Source of the DNA: Asterias amurensis | Lineage: Eukaryota; Echinodermata; Asteroidea; Forcipulatida; Asteriidae | Length of the DNA: 64,000 nucleotides | Assembly: GCF_032118995.1 (NCBI RefSeq) | Contig: NC_092657.1 | Span: forward strand, 8,681,391 to 8,745,390 | Direction of reading: 5' to 3' | Shown here: piece by piece, positions 31,930-42,921 of the stretch | How the letters are laid out: each line of letters starts with the position of its first letter | How positions within the stretch are numbered: the first letter of the stretch is position 1 | Notes under the pieces: generated by a model | Told to the model about the DNA's origin: nothing | Databases searched by the model: none | What the model saw: only the letters and a program-made list of their open reading frames with translations | Made by a program: the position numbers and the translations under genes

Positions 31930-34900
31930 TGTCATCGTGTTTCTACAAAAGTCCTTAATGTTTCTCCAAGTTCTGGTCTGCAATGCCACAGGACAGGACG
32001 ATTCAATGTCACGTTCCCCTGGAATCTTCATCAGAAAAAAAAATCTCTGCAAGCCCTCGGTGACGTCTTTCTTTTCCTGGGCAGTCCAGGGGCGTCGCTT
32101 GAATTGTCGACGCTTGACTTGTCGATCTTTTGGAGCTGGATCCGTTTGGGTTGGTGGCCTTCCTACAACACACAGGAAAGAAGAGGTAAATTAGTCAACA
32201 TAATCAAATGGGGCGTATACATAACCTAAATATGTTCATGTTACCGATGTGACATTTACTCCTCGAGTAAATCAATACGCAACTGAGCACAAAAGAATGC
32301 GATAAAGGTACCTGCAGAAAATGCCTGACAAGAAGCAGCCATCTTGTTTCATGCTACCGTACAAAATGAGTTGCCGAGATGGGCTAATCACTCGGCTGTG
32401 CCTACAGAGTGACTTTAGGTTATGACTGTACTTTGGTGGTGCATGACACCTTAAATTTGTTGAAAGCAAACGGAGTCTGGCATCTTATCGCATTTGGGTC
32501 TAGGGGGGTCGGTCAACAGGGAATAGGACCAGCATATGCAAGAGACCTACAAGAGATATAGGCAGTCACAAATATTACAAACTTACTTTCATCAACACTA
32601 TCCTCCAAAGCTGGGTCACACGAGTCACCTGAATCACTGCTGTCCTCATCGCTGCTGAAGCCTTCTGCAATAAAAAGAAATAAAACTTCTACAGTTAGCT
32701 TTGATTGCTTTCTGGCACACAAATAAAAATGTGGGCCAATCCGTTGGGTTGGGTGTGTGGGGTTTGGGGTGTACAGTGAATGATGTTCAAAATGGGGGGG
32801 GGGGGGTTAGGTGATGACGGCCACAGGCCGAGTTATCATGCCCCAAAAACAAAGAGCAGTTGTAACATTTAGGTATGCTTGCTTTTTGGCGCACACACCT
32901 AAACATGTTGGCCAATCCATTGGGGGGGGGGGGGATGGGGGGGATGGGGGGGGGGAGGTTGTACAGTGAATGAATGTTATGGGGGGGGAGTTACCACAGT
33001 TTGAATTAATTTGGAAAGACAAGTTAAAAACGGGTTTATTTACCTCCAGTAACATGCAACTCCTCCAAAGATTTGCCATGTTGCGAAACCAAGTTGCCTC
33101 TCTCCAAGCTGAGGAAAAGTCTAGACAGTTTGGTAACCCTCTGGACAGTGTCTGGCAACCGGTAGTACTCACGATGGACCCGCAAATCATGACCCATGAA
33201 GTCTGCAAGTGTTTCAAGCTGATGTTCATTCAAGGCCAAAATTTGCGAAACAGTCGCTACATGTTTACGAAGCTTTGTAGACCGCATGCTATCAGCATTC
33301 TCAAGGCCCGCCTGATTTGCCTATGCTCGTAGACAGTCGCTTCCTCGTACATGACCTGAGCCTCCGTAACAACTTCGTGCGAATAATAATATATTGTCTT
33401 GTGCCACTTCAGCTGCATTTCTGTTTGCGACCAGAGCCTTCAACCACGCCATCACATCAGTACCAAGAAGCACAGGAACAGTTCTGCCCCTCTTACCAAC
33501 TATTTCAATGACTTTGAACATTTTACAGAGGTGCCGCTCAAGATCAGTCATCACGCAATCACCATTCACAATGGCTGCACTACTTCGCTTCTGAAAATCT
33601 TCAAGTTTCATTTTGGATACTTCCCCCTGTCGTCTGCGGTTGAAGATAATGAGATGGCACAGTGTGACTTCATTCAATTTCTTCCAAGCTGGTGTAATTT
33701 CAAGGCCCTTAGCAGAGTGTAGGAGCTGCACTTCCCGGTTGCCAGTTTCATGAAGGAACGATGAGATTTTCACCACATCTGCATTTGTGGGGAGATCAGC
33801 AGGTTTGTTGCGCTTTCCTTGGTACAGTGTTCTGTGGGCGTGCGTTGACACAAGTTCTGGCCACTTTATTTCACATAACTGCCTAAACTGTTCAGCCTGT
33901 TCCGCTTTTTGCCTAAGATTAAACTCTAAAGCACTTGCTTGCAGTATGAGTGCACATCTCTTGATGGAATGTCCAATCTTGAGTGCTAGAGATGGAACGT
34001 GATACATCTGTTTTCCTTCACTGAAGCCGGCGATATCATGAACAGCCTTGACGATATCATTCAGATGGCGGGGATGCACGAATACTTCCAGTGATGCATT
34101 TGGTTGGTGGGTGTTTTGTCTCAGTTGTATAACAAGACGACCAAGTTCTCGTAGTTTGTTCCGAATGTAGCCATGTTGGGTAACATCGTGGCCAAGTCTA
34201 AGGTATTCACGTTTGGCAACTTCCAGAATCAAAGAATCATTCTTGACAATCAGACCAACATTGTCTCTCCTCATAGAACTAAGAACCTTGTTCAACTGGA
34301 AAGATACACCAGCAGGGGGTGGTTTTAACAAATCACTCTTGTTAGCTACTCGCCCCCTAACACGACCTCTCCTACTGCTACCATCAGTCTGTGCAGGGAG
34401 CGCAGGCTTAAGTGGGCACTGATGACGCCAAAGATCAAGACGCACGTAATAGCCATAACAATGTATGCATGGTCCATATGCGTGTGGAGATGCCTCATGA
34501 TTTGGTCTGTATACTATAATAAGGACACCCTTTCCCTCTCTAAGGACTTGGCAATTGTGTCTGTGATTACCAATATTGCGGATGTATAACAGAAGTTTCT
34601 TGCGGGCACTAACGTCGGTCTCCGATGCTATCTCTACAACTTCCCTCTCCTCTTTGTGACGCGACTGAAGATGACGGGGTAACTTGGCCTGAGGCTCATC
34701 ACAGTAAAAGCAAGTGTTTTTTGTCCCATTTCCTTTGTCTACCGACATTATCGGTCTGCATGACTGTTACGGCACACTTCTCACTCGAATCATTTGTTTC
34801 ACATCCTACAGCTTCATTGCTTTGGTGAAGCTCGGCAGTTTCTAACATAGCTTGTGGGTCATCGTCATCGCAGGCACTGGTGTTGGGGTTGACACAACTT

Positions 34901-35064
34901 GAAGGATCAGACTGAAAAATAGCTTGTGGGTCATCGTCATCCCAGGAACTGGTGTTGGGGTTGACAGACCTTGAAGGATCAGACTGAAAAATAGCTTGTG
35001 GGTCATCGTCATCCCTGCAATTGGTGTTGGGGTTGACACACCTTGAAGTATCAGACTGAAAACC
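31915..35064 (-). CDS. zinc-finger / tyrosine recombinase / Myb-like protein gene
   Basis: Three minus-strand exons with matching phases: about 35064-33044, 32664-32587 and 32162-31915. From the ATG at 34748: a C2H2-like finger (CFYCDEPQAKLPRHLQSRH), a second Cys/His cluster (CIHCYGYYVRLDLWRHQC), a helical part, then the recombinase core with FNRRRQGEVSKMKLEDF (Arg I), VGKRGRTVPVLL (Lys), TKLRKHVATVS (Arg II), LADFMGHDLRVHREYYRL (His and Tyr). The second exon is Ser/Asp-rich, the third ends RRPWTAQEKKDV and RTWRNIKDFCRN, a Myb/trihelix-like pattern. All five catalytic positions are present. Oddities: an in-frame TAG at 33323-33321 and a one-base discrepancy in the T-run at 34717-34722 (plus strand) that separates an acidic N-terminal repeat. 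Either could be assembly error. Probably Crypton-derived. Confidence 0.65.
32394..32464. repeat. 71-bp direct repeat, copy 2 (in an intron)
   Basis: Matches 31858-31929 with about four differences. It lies in the last intron of the recombinase gene, so the 3' end of the last exon is duplicated upstream of the exon. Confidence 0.9.
32700..33000. repeat. tandem intronic duplication with G-runs
   Basis: The phrase GCTTTCTGGCACACA, then GGCCAATCCGTTGGG, GTACAGTGAATGA at about 32705-32785 recurs at about 32882-32975 (GCTTTTTGGCGCACA, GGCCAATCCATTGGGG, GTACAGTGAATGA). Each copy holds long runs of G (up to 12). It lies in the intron between exons 1 and 2 of the recombinase gene. Confidence 0.75.
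34849..35064 (-). repeat. three 72-bp coding-length repeats
   Basis: Three tandem copies with AGCTTGTGGGTCATCGTCAT starting at 34849, 34921 and 34993. On the minus strand one frame gives FQSDPSSCVNPNTSACDDDD per unit (24 codons), an acidic repeat that continues as ETAELHQSNEAVGCETNDSS toward the recombinase gene. The period keeps the frame, so this is probably part of its N-terminus. Confidence 0.7.
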
Positions 35065-35230
35065 TGATGTTTGATGGGCCAGCTAGCAAGGAAAAGATAA
35101 ATGAGATAATTAACACCACTGAGATATGATTAGGATTGTGACACGAATTAAATATATACGGTTGAGTGGATCAGCGTGCCCTTAAATTGATAGGCAAATA
35201 ATACATACTCACTAAGCTAGTCAGAACTTA

Positions 35231-35525
35231 AAGGAACACGTTGCCTTGGATCGGTCGAGTTGGTCTATGAACAGCGTTTGAAACCGTTTCTTATGAAATG
35301 CATATGGTTAGAAAGATGTTTTACAAGTAGAATATAATGATCCACACAAGTATCACTCCAAATTGCACGGTTTTCATGTTACGTCGCGAACGAACACGGT
35401 CGGCCATTTATGGGAGTCCAAGTTTTGACTCCCATAAATGGCCGACCGTGTTTGTCGACGAGGTAAAACGAATACCACGCAATTGTGAGCCATATTTGTG
35501 TTGATCATTGTACTCAATGTGGCAC
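35231..35525. repeat. palindromic dispersed repeat (MITE-like)
   Basis: Starts GGAACACGTTGCCTTGGATC. Its core is a perfect inverted repeat: CACGGTCGGCCATTTATGGG then AGTC, a short loop and the complement (35395-35452). The outer parts (TAGAATATAATGATCCACAC against TGTTGATCATTGTACTC) also pair. I remember very similar sequences from echinoderm genomes. Confidence 0.7.
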
Positions 35526-35689
35526 GGATTGGTTATTATCCAGCTTTTACTAGTTCAGTGAACCTAGCTGGCCAGACACTCACTCAGAGCAGATGATCGT
35601 TTCGTAATCATGTTGGGTCGTTTACACAGCGAGATGCTTACATTAAAGTTGCTGGGAGACTGATTTGACGATAGTGGCTCGACAAAAGC

Positions 35690-37885
35690 CCTGGTATGGC
35701 TGACACTGCATGTTCCGGAACAGCCAATTCTTTCATATGTGCCAGCCATGTCACCAAGACCAGCCATGCACATCAAGTAAAAGCTGCAAGCCTTTTTACA
35801 CTCCTCCAACAAGCTTACAATAGTGATGATGCCATTAAGCCAGACAGTCCGCCTCTTGAGGAGTGGTGCTCACGGCGAGCAAAGGATTGTGTCCACTTTG
35901 ACTATTGGATCAAGAGCCTGTCATTAGAGCTTCTTCTGCTGCGGTACATCAGGTCTCTTCGTGTAGGTAACTTTAAGATGTACGTAGAATCTCTGACACA
36001 GATTATGCCCTGGATGTTTGCCCTAGACCACACACACTACTCCAGATGGCTTTCTGTACACATCCGTGACAAAACGACTCTCGCTGTAAAAACTTCCAGA
36101 TGTCCAAGCAGAATTCTTGTCTGTGATGCACACAACCAGCAACAAATTCTGCCATAGCAATAGCAATAGCGACTGCTACAGCAATTGACCAGTGCCATGA
36201 GCAGAACAATGCAATGGTGAAAGGTTCTGGCGGGGCTTTTGGACCGACTGGCAATCCAGGAGCACTCCGACGCTGGATGGTAGCAGGGACAGAAATTTGC
36301 CAGGATCACTACAGAATTTGAAAAACAGGTCACAAAGCAAAATAATGGTATGGCTGAAACTGAACACCATCACCATGACCAGCAACCTAAAGTGTAAGCA
36401 GCAATCCTGAGGGATGTTTTGAAGGCACCTTTGACAGTACTCAAAGAGATGGGCAATCCGTTTTTAGAACACAGTCACACAAACACTTCTTCAGAACAAA
36501 GTGACACTTTTCAGTAGGCCATCGGCCAAGGTTATGTCAAAACAGAAGGCACAGCTCGCAGCACTTAAGAGTGACTGTGATCTCTTTCCGAGGCTGTACA
36601 TCTCGTGTCAGACACGGGACAGACACGGACAATTTCTTCTCCCATGAAAACCAGGCCGCCCGCCAGCTCTATCAACTTGAGGTAAATGCGGATTGGAGTT
36701 TAAGCACATCTACTTCGCTGCCTGAAATCTGATCTGCTTGAAAACAGTTGTTCACCTGTGGGGGCCGAAGCAATAACTCTTGACGGTACAGCTGTGATTT
36801 AAATGCTTAATCCTGGAACAAGAGATTGGAGAAAGAGTGTTCCCCCCACACATCTTTGCTCAACTCGAGAAAAGCATCCGTATCCACCTTGTCTGGGATG
36901 TATACTAACATAATAGCCTTACAGCCTCAACAAGACAGAAGAGGGGAAAAGGCACAAGGAAAAGGGTGAATCCTGCAACTGTGCTTCCAAAAATCGGAAG
37001 GCCTTCCTTAGAGTCAATGAGAACAAAACCGAATTGTTTGCTTTCCTGTCACACGACCAGTAGGAAGTGGAGTACTCTGCTCTCCTGCTGAGTCACACTT
37101 GGCCCGCCTTACCCCATGCTCACAGGAGGAGGCTGAAACTCGTTTACTTCTGCATGTGGCCGATGCTGTGCAAAACAGGTTGTAAAAAGGTAACGCGAAT
37201 CGCTGATACTGATGTGGCTGTACTGGCTGTGGCTTCATTTAGCAAAACAACTCCTGATGAGCTGGGGATCGCCTTTTGGTGTCGGATCAAGCTTTCTGTT
37301 CATGAAATGGTTGCCACAATGAGTCCGACACAGTGTCTCACTCTCCCAGTCTTCCATACGTTCACTGGGTGTGCCACTGTGACTTCATTCGCAGGCAGAG
37401 GAAAGAAGACTGCCTGGGAAACTTGGAAGTCTTTCCCAGAGGTGAATGATGCTTTCAGTGAACTCCTATGCATGACAAGTGAGGTCAGTGAAGGATCTAT
37501 GCCACTGCTACATCAATTTGCTGATGTACAATCTAACCAGTGAGAGCATGGAAGTGAATGATGCCAGAAAACAGCTCCTCATACAGAAGTCTAGAACCCT
37601 GGAGAACATTCCCCAACCCATGGGCAGCACTCAAGCAGCACATCAAACAAACTTGTTACCAGGCCAACTGTCGGAACCAGGCACTGGCAAATGATCCAGA
37701 GATGCCAGAGCCATCTGACTGGGGCTGGACAAACGAAAGAACTTGGTGGTAGCCTATTTGGACCACTGTTTTTGATGAATCAAAATCGTGCCATGAATTG
37801 ATCCATGGTCGCTGCAAGAAATGATGCACTAGATGTTGCAGCTGATGTTTCAAAGCTGCACTCAAGTTGAAAGTTACCATTAGGA
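35690..37885 (+). pseudogene. second FEN1/XPG-like transposon gene, heavily decayed
   Basis: Plus-strand pieces: GTANSFICASHVTKTSHAHQ, LLRYIRSLRVGNFKMYVESL, MPWMFALDHTHYSRWLSVHI (35750-36070), then fragments with RVNENKTELFAFLS (about 37010), and the nuclease-like part: ADTDVAVLAVASF (about 37200), HTFTGCATVTSFAGRGKKTA (about 37360), VNDARKQLLIQKSRTLENIP (about 37555), PEPSDWGWTNERTW (about 37710). This is the same broad family as the gene at 14786-18576 but a different subfamily (with the 'NDARKqL..qK.Rt.EnIPP...AL.qH' tail). Many frame changes and stops, roughly ten. The 5' half is missing and a palindromic repeat sits just upstream. No terminal repeats found. Confidence 0.6.
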
Positions 37886-38094
37886 TATACATAAGATGGA
37901 CAGTGCTAATTTGATGTTGATAACTTTAGTGGTAGTGAACTAGGTTTTAGGTCGTATTTGAAATGCCATTCTAGTCTACTGGACCCAATGCCATAGAGTT
38001 GCTTACCGGTAAGCACATCTTTGTGCCATCTGTAGTTGACAAATTTTCTCAAGCATAGGGGTGTACAAAACAAACACCCCTTTTGTTTACCTTG

Positions 38095-38385
38095 TTTAAC
38101 CTTGACCTTGACCTAAATGCATATCTTTGAGATTTGAGATCTCCCATGCATTACCAAATGATTTGGCATCTCTAATTTAGTTGGAAATGACACCTTTAAC
38201 ATGACAAATAAATGGGTATGCCTAAACATGTTGTAAACATTCGAAATTTGCCTTTTTTTTGGTAAATTTTGACCTTGACCTTCACCTTTATGCAAAACCT
38301 AAAGTTTTGGTGGTCTTGCAAGTATTACCAAATGAATTGGCATCCCTAATATAGTTGAAAATGACACTTTAAGCGTTTTTCTAGA
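38095..38385. repeat. imperfect tandem duplication, unit about 170 bp
   Basis: CTTGACCTTGACC, CTTTGAGATTTGAGATCTCC, ATTACCAAATGATTTGGCAT and GTTGGAAATGACACC at 38098-38200 recur at 38270-38375 with differences. It may be the 5' part of the Penelope-like element that follows. Confidence 0.55.
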
Positions 38386-38639
38386 CTATTTGGTTCAAAA
38401 GTTATGTTTTTACATTAGACCATGCGGATTGGCGGCCTTTTGGATTTTGACCTCTCAAGGTCATCAGAGGTCAAATCTGACTTCCCTCCACATCCAAAAA
38501 TGTTTCTTATGGTCCAACCTAACTATGCTAGAAGTTTCATGCTTTTCTCAAAAAGTGCACAATTTTCTTGCTAAGCCGCTGCACTACTACGTTATTCGTA
38601 TCATCGAGACAACTACAGGTTCTACACACTAACCCGTTT

Positions 38640-40818
38640 CATTCCCACAGGTTTACAGTTGAAGTTTGACCCAGCCCTTGGGTCTTTGTGTACCCCACTC
38701 CGCAGACAGTGGAACAACACACTCCATAGTACTTCACTTAGTCTCATTCGTATTCTAACAGAACACTGTGATGTTTGTCTCAACAGCTTCAACCGAGATG
38801 TATCCTATCTTGAAGCGGAACTTAGGTCCATCTGCTCAAGTGCCCATTTTGAGCAATTCACCAGTGAGATCGATGCTGGTTTAACTAAACTTGAATCTGT
38901 TCTGATTTCTAGGAGAAATGGCAAGATTGGTCGTCTTGTCTCCAAACAGCAGCATCACAGCTGAACCGTCGGCCCGTCAATCCACAGTCATTAACCTCTC
39001 ATCATGTACACTTTCAGATGCAGAAAATGACCTTCTCTCCAAGGGACTCAACTTCTGCCCCACTCCTCCCACAGTCAATCAGGTTGAGCTTAGCCAGGAT
39101 CTTACTGACTACTACCGTAGAATTCTTCCTCGACTCACCACCCATGGATCCTGAGCCATTTTATTGTATGAGTAAATGGGTACCACCTAAGAACCACGCT
39201 TCTTCCCTTGAAACTTACGTGCAGGTTGTTAGTTCACAAATTAACTCAAATGATCATTCTACCCACCAGACTCATGACAACCTTCCTAGAGAAGAGCGTG
39301 AGGCTCTTAAGACTCTACTAGCACGGAAAGACATTATCATCAAGCCAGCCGACAAGGGCTCTGCTGTTGTTGTCAATACATCGATGAAGCCATGAGACAA
39401 CTGAACAACCAAACTAATTATAAACCACTTGACACTGATCCAACAGGCACCTTCGCAAAGGAGATTCAACAAACACTGGACGAAATGCATGATGTGACAA
39501 CCTCTCCAAAAAAGTTCACAAGTTTCTCTCCCCGGTCGACTGTAGAACAGCCAGGTTTTACCTCCTTCCAAAGGTACACAAACCAGACAACCCAGGAAGA
39601 CCCATCATATCTGGCAATGGTTCCCCCACTGAGAACATTTCTCTTTTTGTTGACAGTTTTCTCAAGCCGTTAATGCCTCAGATTCCATCATATATTCATG
39701 ACACTCCAGATTTCCTCCGCATAATCGCATGTATTCAGAACCAGGTCCCAAACACAGCCATCATCGGTACTTTTGATGTAACCTCTCTATACACCAACAT
39801 TCCCCAAGATGAAGGGATTGCTGCCTGCTCTTCAGCTCTGGCTAAGAGCTGTCACACATCACCGCCCATTTCTGACATTGTATCCCTCATGCAACATGTT
39901 CTAACAAAAAACAACTTTTCTTTCATGGGTAAGAATTTCCTACAGGTACAGGGCACTGCAATGGGCACACGTATGGCTCCATCAATGGCATGCCTCTTCA
40001 TGAGCCATCTTGAACAGCGCATGTTGGCATCAGCCCCTTGCCGTCCCTGGGTCTAGTGGCGCTATATCGACGACATCTTTTTCATCTGGACAAGCGATGA
40101 AGCAAGCCTCAAAGCTTTCATTAATCACATAAATTCCTTCCACAGGACCATCAAATTCACGAGCGAATACTCAACCAAGGATACACACTTTCTGGATGTC
40201 AAGGTTCTCAAGACGGATGAAGGCTTAATCACAGATCTCTTCGTTAAACCCGCAGATAAACACCAATACCTACATTCCACTAGCTGTCACACCCCCTGAC
40301 ACTGCAAAACCAGCATAGCCTACAGCCAGGCCCTCGGACTCCGTTGAATCTGTTCTAATGATTCTGATTTTATTCACCACTCACAGGAAATTAAGAAACA
40401 CCTTGTTTCCAGGGGTCATAGCTCTCTAGCAGTCCATCGAGCTACCCAGAAAGTCATGGCTCGTTCCAGGGATTTAGTACTTTCCAAAGGACCCAAGAAA
40501 CAACAGAGTACTACGGGGAAAGTTACTTTTGTTGTCACTTTCCACCCCGTCACTTCCTCCCATTCGTAAAATAACCAGTTCTGCACCACCACTAGTCTCA
40601 TTTATCTCATATCTTGCAGAGTCTGTGGTGTTCAATATATAGGTGAAACAAGAACTATACTCAAGAGGCGTTTCTACGGCCACAGATCTACAGTCAAGAC
40701 CCAAAAGCTAGATACACCTGTAGGTCATCACTTCAATCTTCCTAATCACTCCATTTCTGAGATGATTTTACAGGGCATAGGCACTAGGCAACCACAGAGA
40801 GACTGTTCGTTTGAGTAA
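38640..40818 (+). mobile_element. Penelope-like retroelement with GIY-YIG endonuclease, decayed
   Basis: Plus-strand pieces give the Penelope order: an N-terminal segment (LRRQWNNTLHSTSLSLIRIL), KDIIIKPADKGSAVVV (about 39330), TFDVTSLYTNIPQDEGI (about 39770), LQVQGTAMGTRMAPSMACLF (about 39945), WRYIDDIFFIW (about 40060), HFLDVKVLKTDEGLITDLFV and, at the C-terminus, ISCRVCGVQYIGETRTILKR (about 40610-40670), the GIY-YIG domain. The element is broken about half a dozen times. It stops at about 40818, where the tail of a LINE begins. Confidence 0.8.
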
Positions 40819-42790
40819 TAACAATAACAATAGTAAAACCGTTCTTATATAGCGCATATCACCGTGAGGTCCCTATGCGCTGTAAAAGGAAATCAACAAT
40901 TATTGTACAAAGTAAACAGATATGTTTTCAACCGGTTTTTAAATTGTTCTGATGTCTCAGCCTGTTTAACAACCTCTGGAAGACTGTTCCATAACTGAAC
41001 TGCTGCATATTGGAAAGAGCGGGAACCGTACGACTTGGTTTTGATAACTTGGGGGGTCAGAAGGGATTTATTTGAAGATCGCAGATTCCTGGTTGTTTTG
41101 TACTCCTGAACTAAGCTTTGAAGATAAACAGGGGCAATACCATAGATACATTGATAAGTCAGAACCAAAACTTTAAAATCAATTCTAGCCCGTATTGGTA
41201 GCCAATGTAGATCCTTAAGAATGGGTGTGATGGATTCCCGAGTGCGAGTTCTGGTGACAAGTCTGGCCGCTGAATTTTGTATGCGTTGTAATCTGGCAAT
41301 CTGAGTGTCCGGTAGTCCGTAAAGAAGGCTATTGCAGGTATCTATGCGGCACATTACAAAGGAATGAACCAAATTTTCAGTAGATTTCATATCCAGATAT
41401 TGTCTGATGGAGCCAATTCTATGAAGAGCAAACGAAGCAGCACGACAAACATTGCTGACATGATTGTTAAGTGAAAGATGGGTATCAAACAGAACTCCGA
41501 GGTTGCGAGCACTTGACACTGGGCATATGGAGGTATTGTTTAATGTGATACTTGAGAGAGGACTAACAGGTCTGTGACGACTGGAAAAATGAATGACCTC
41601 TGTTTTGTTCTCGTTTAACCTAAGAAAGTTCTTAGTAGACCATGACTTGATGTCTTTCAGGCATTCTTGAAGCTGGACTATGCCTGATGCTCTTTCATCA
41701 TTTTTGAGAATAATAAAAAGCTGGGTGTCGTCGGCGTAAATCATATTGGCGATACCATGGTGATTAATGACGTCTTCAAGTGGTGAAGAATAAAGAGTAA
41801 AGGCTAAAGGGCCAATAACCGAGCCCTGTGGTACTCCATAAGGACCCTGGAAGTAGGGCGCTGATTCATCTTTGCCAATGAGAACGGACTGAGAACAGCC
41901 TTCAAGGTAAGTATTAAACCACTTCAGCGCACTGCTACGAATACCAAATCTTTCCCCTAGGCGTGTCATCAGGATGTTGTGGCTGATGGTGTCGAAAGCG
42001 GCCGAGTAATCCAAGAGCACCAAGATGGCCTCCTGTCCTACATCCAGAGCAAGAAGTAGATCATTATAAACTCTGAGCAATGCCGTTTCACAGCTGTGAT
42101 GTGCCCGGTACGCTGATTGTGTAGTCGCATACAAAAAGTGGTGAGAAAGATGGTCTTTGATTTGGAGTGCCACAACCCGTTCAATCATCTTTCCCAAGAA
42201 CTTCAGATTAGCTATCGGTCTGTAGCTATTAAGCTCCTCAGTGTTGAGTTTGGGATTCTTCAAAATAGGACGAATATGGCAGTGTTTCAAAGGATCTGGA
42301 AAAAATCCATTCTCCAAAGACAGATTAATAATGCGAGTAAATATTGGAGCGAGTTCTTTGGCACAGAGCTTTACCAGCGAGGTCGGAACAGGATCAAGAC
42401 TACAAGTTGAAGCTTTTGATTTTGCAATAAGTCTCACAACTTGGTCTTCCGTAACAGGTAGAAAATCATTGAGGGTTTCATGCGATGTTCGGAATGTAAT
42501 GTCCGGGCTGGCAGTCGAAAGTTCGGAAGTTTGTTGAAGATCGGTTACTAGTTTTTTAATCTTTTCTGAGAAGTAGCTGGAGAACCGTTCAGTGAGAGGC
42601 ATATCCTGGCTATTATCGAAGGGAAAGTTCTTTGTTGTTTTCGGATGAAACAGCCGACCGAGTAGGGAAAAACTCTGGATCAGACGCCTCCAGACCATTC
42701 AACCCCATGGTCTGAACATCCAAGAAGGAAACGACTAATAAACCTTTTGTTTTGCCGCCTCCTTTTTCCCCATAGCCTTTTAGCCTGAGC
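40819..42790 (-). mobile_element. CR1/L2-type LINE, 5'-truncated
   Basis: On the minus strand an open frame of 601 codons (42698-40893) carries a reverse transcriptase: LNSYRPIANLKFLGKMIERV, SAYRAHHSCETALLRVYND, LLDYSAAFDTISHNIL, GVPQGSVIGPLAFTLYSSPL, MIYADDTQLFIIL, LKDLHWLPIRARIDFKVLVL and a C-terminal PYLFTLYNN-like end. The endonuclease domain is missing. The 3' untranslated region has TATATAGCGC and ends in a TTG/TTA-type simple repeat (plus strand AATAACAATAACAATAG at 40817-40833). The RT frame is uninterrupted, so the insertion is fairly young. Confidence 0.85.
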
Positions 42791-42921
42791 CTCATTCACT
42801 AATTAATTACTTTTTTACCCCACCTCCCCACCCTTGATGTTGTACTTTGTGTTTCCATCTTCTTGCTTGTGGTCAATTAACATTTTGTGATATTTGTTTG
42901 TATTTATTATTTCTTTCACAG

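Noticed and set aside
32030-32050. Apparent frameshift in the homopolymer of the last recombinase exon
   Set aside because: The run is nine bases long and encodes three Phe; the frame continues correctly into the Myb-like tail.
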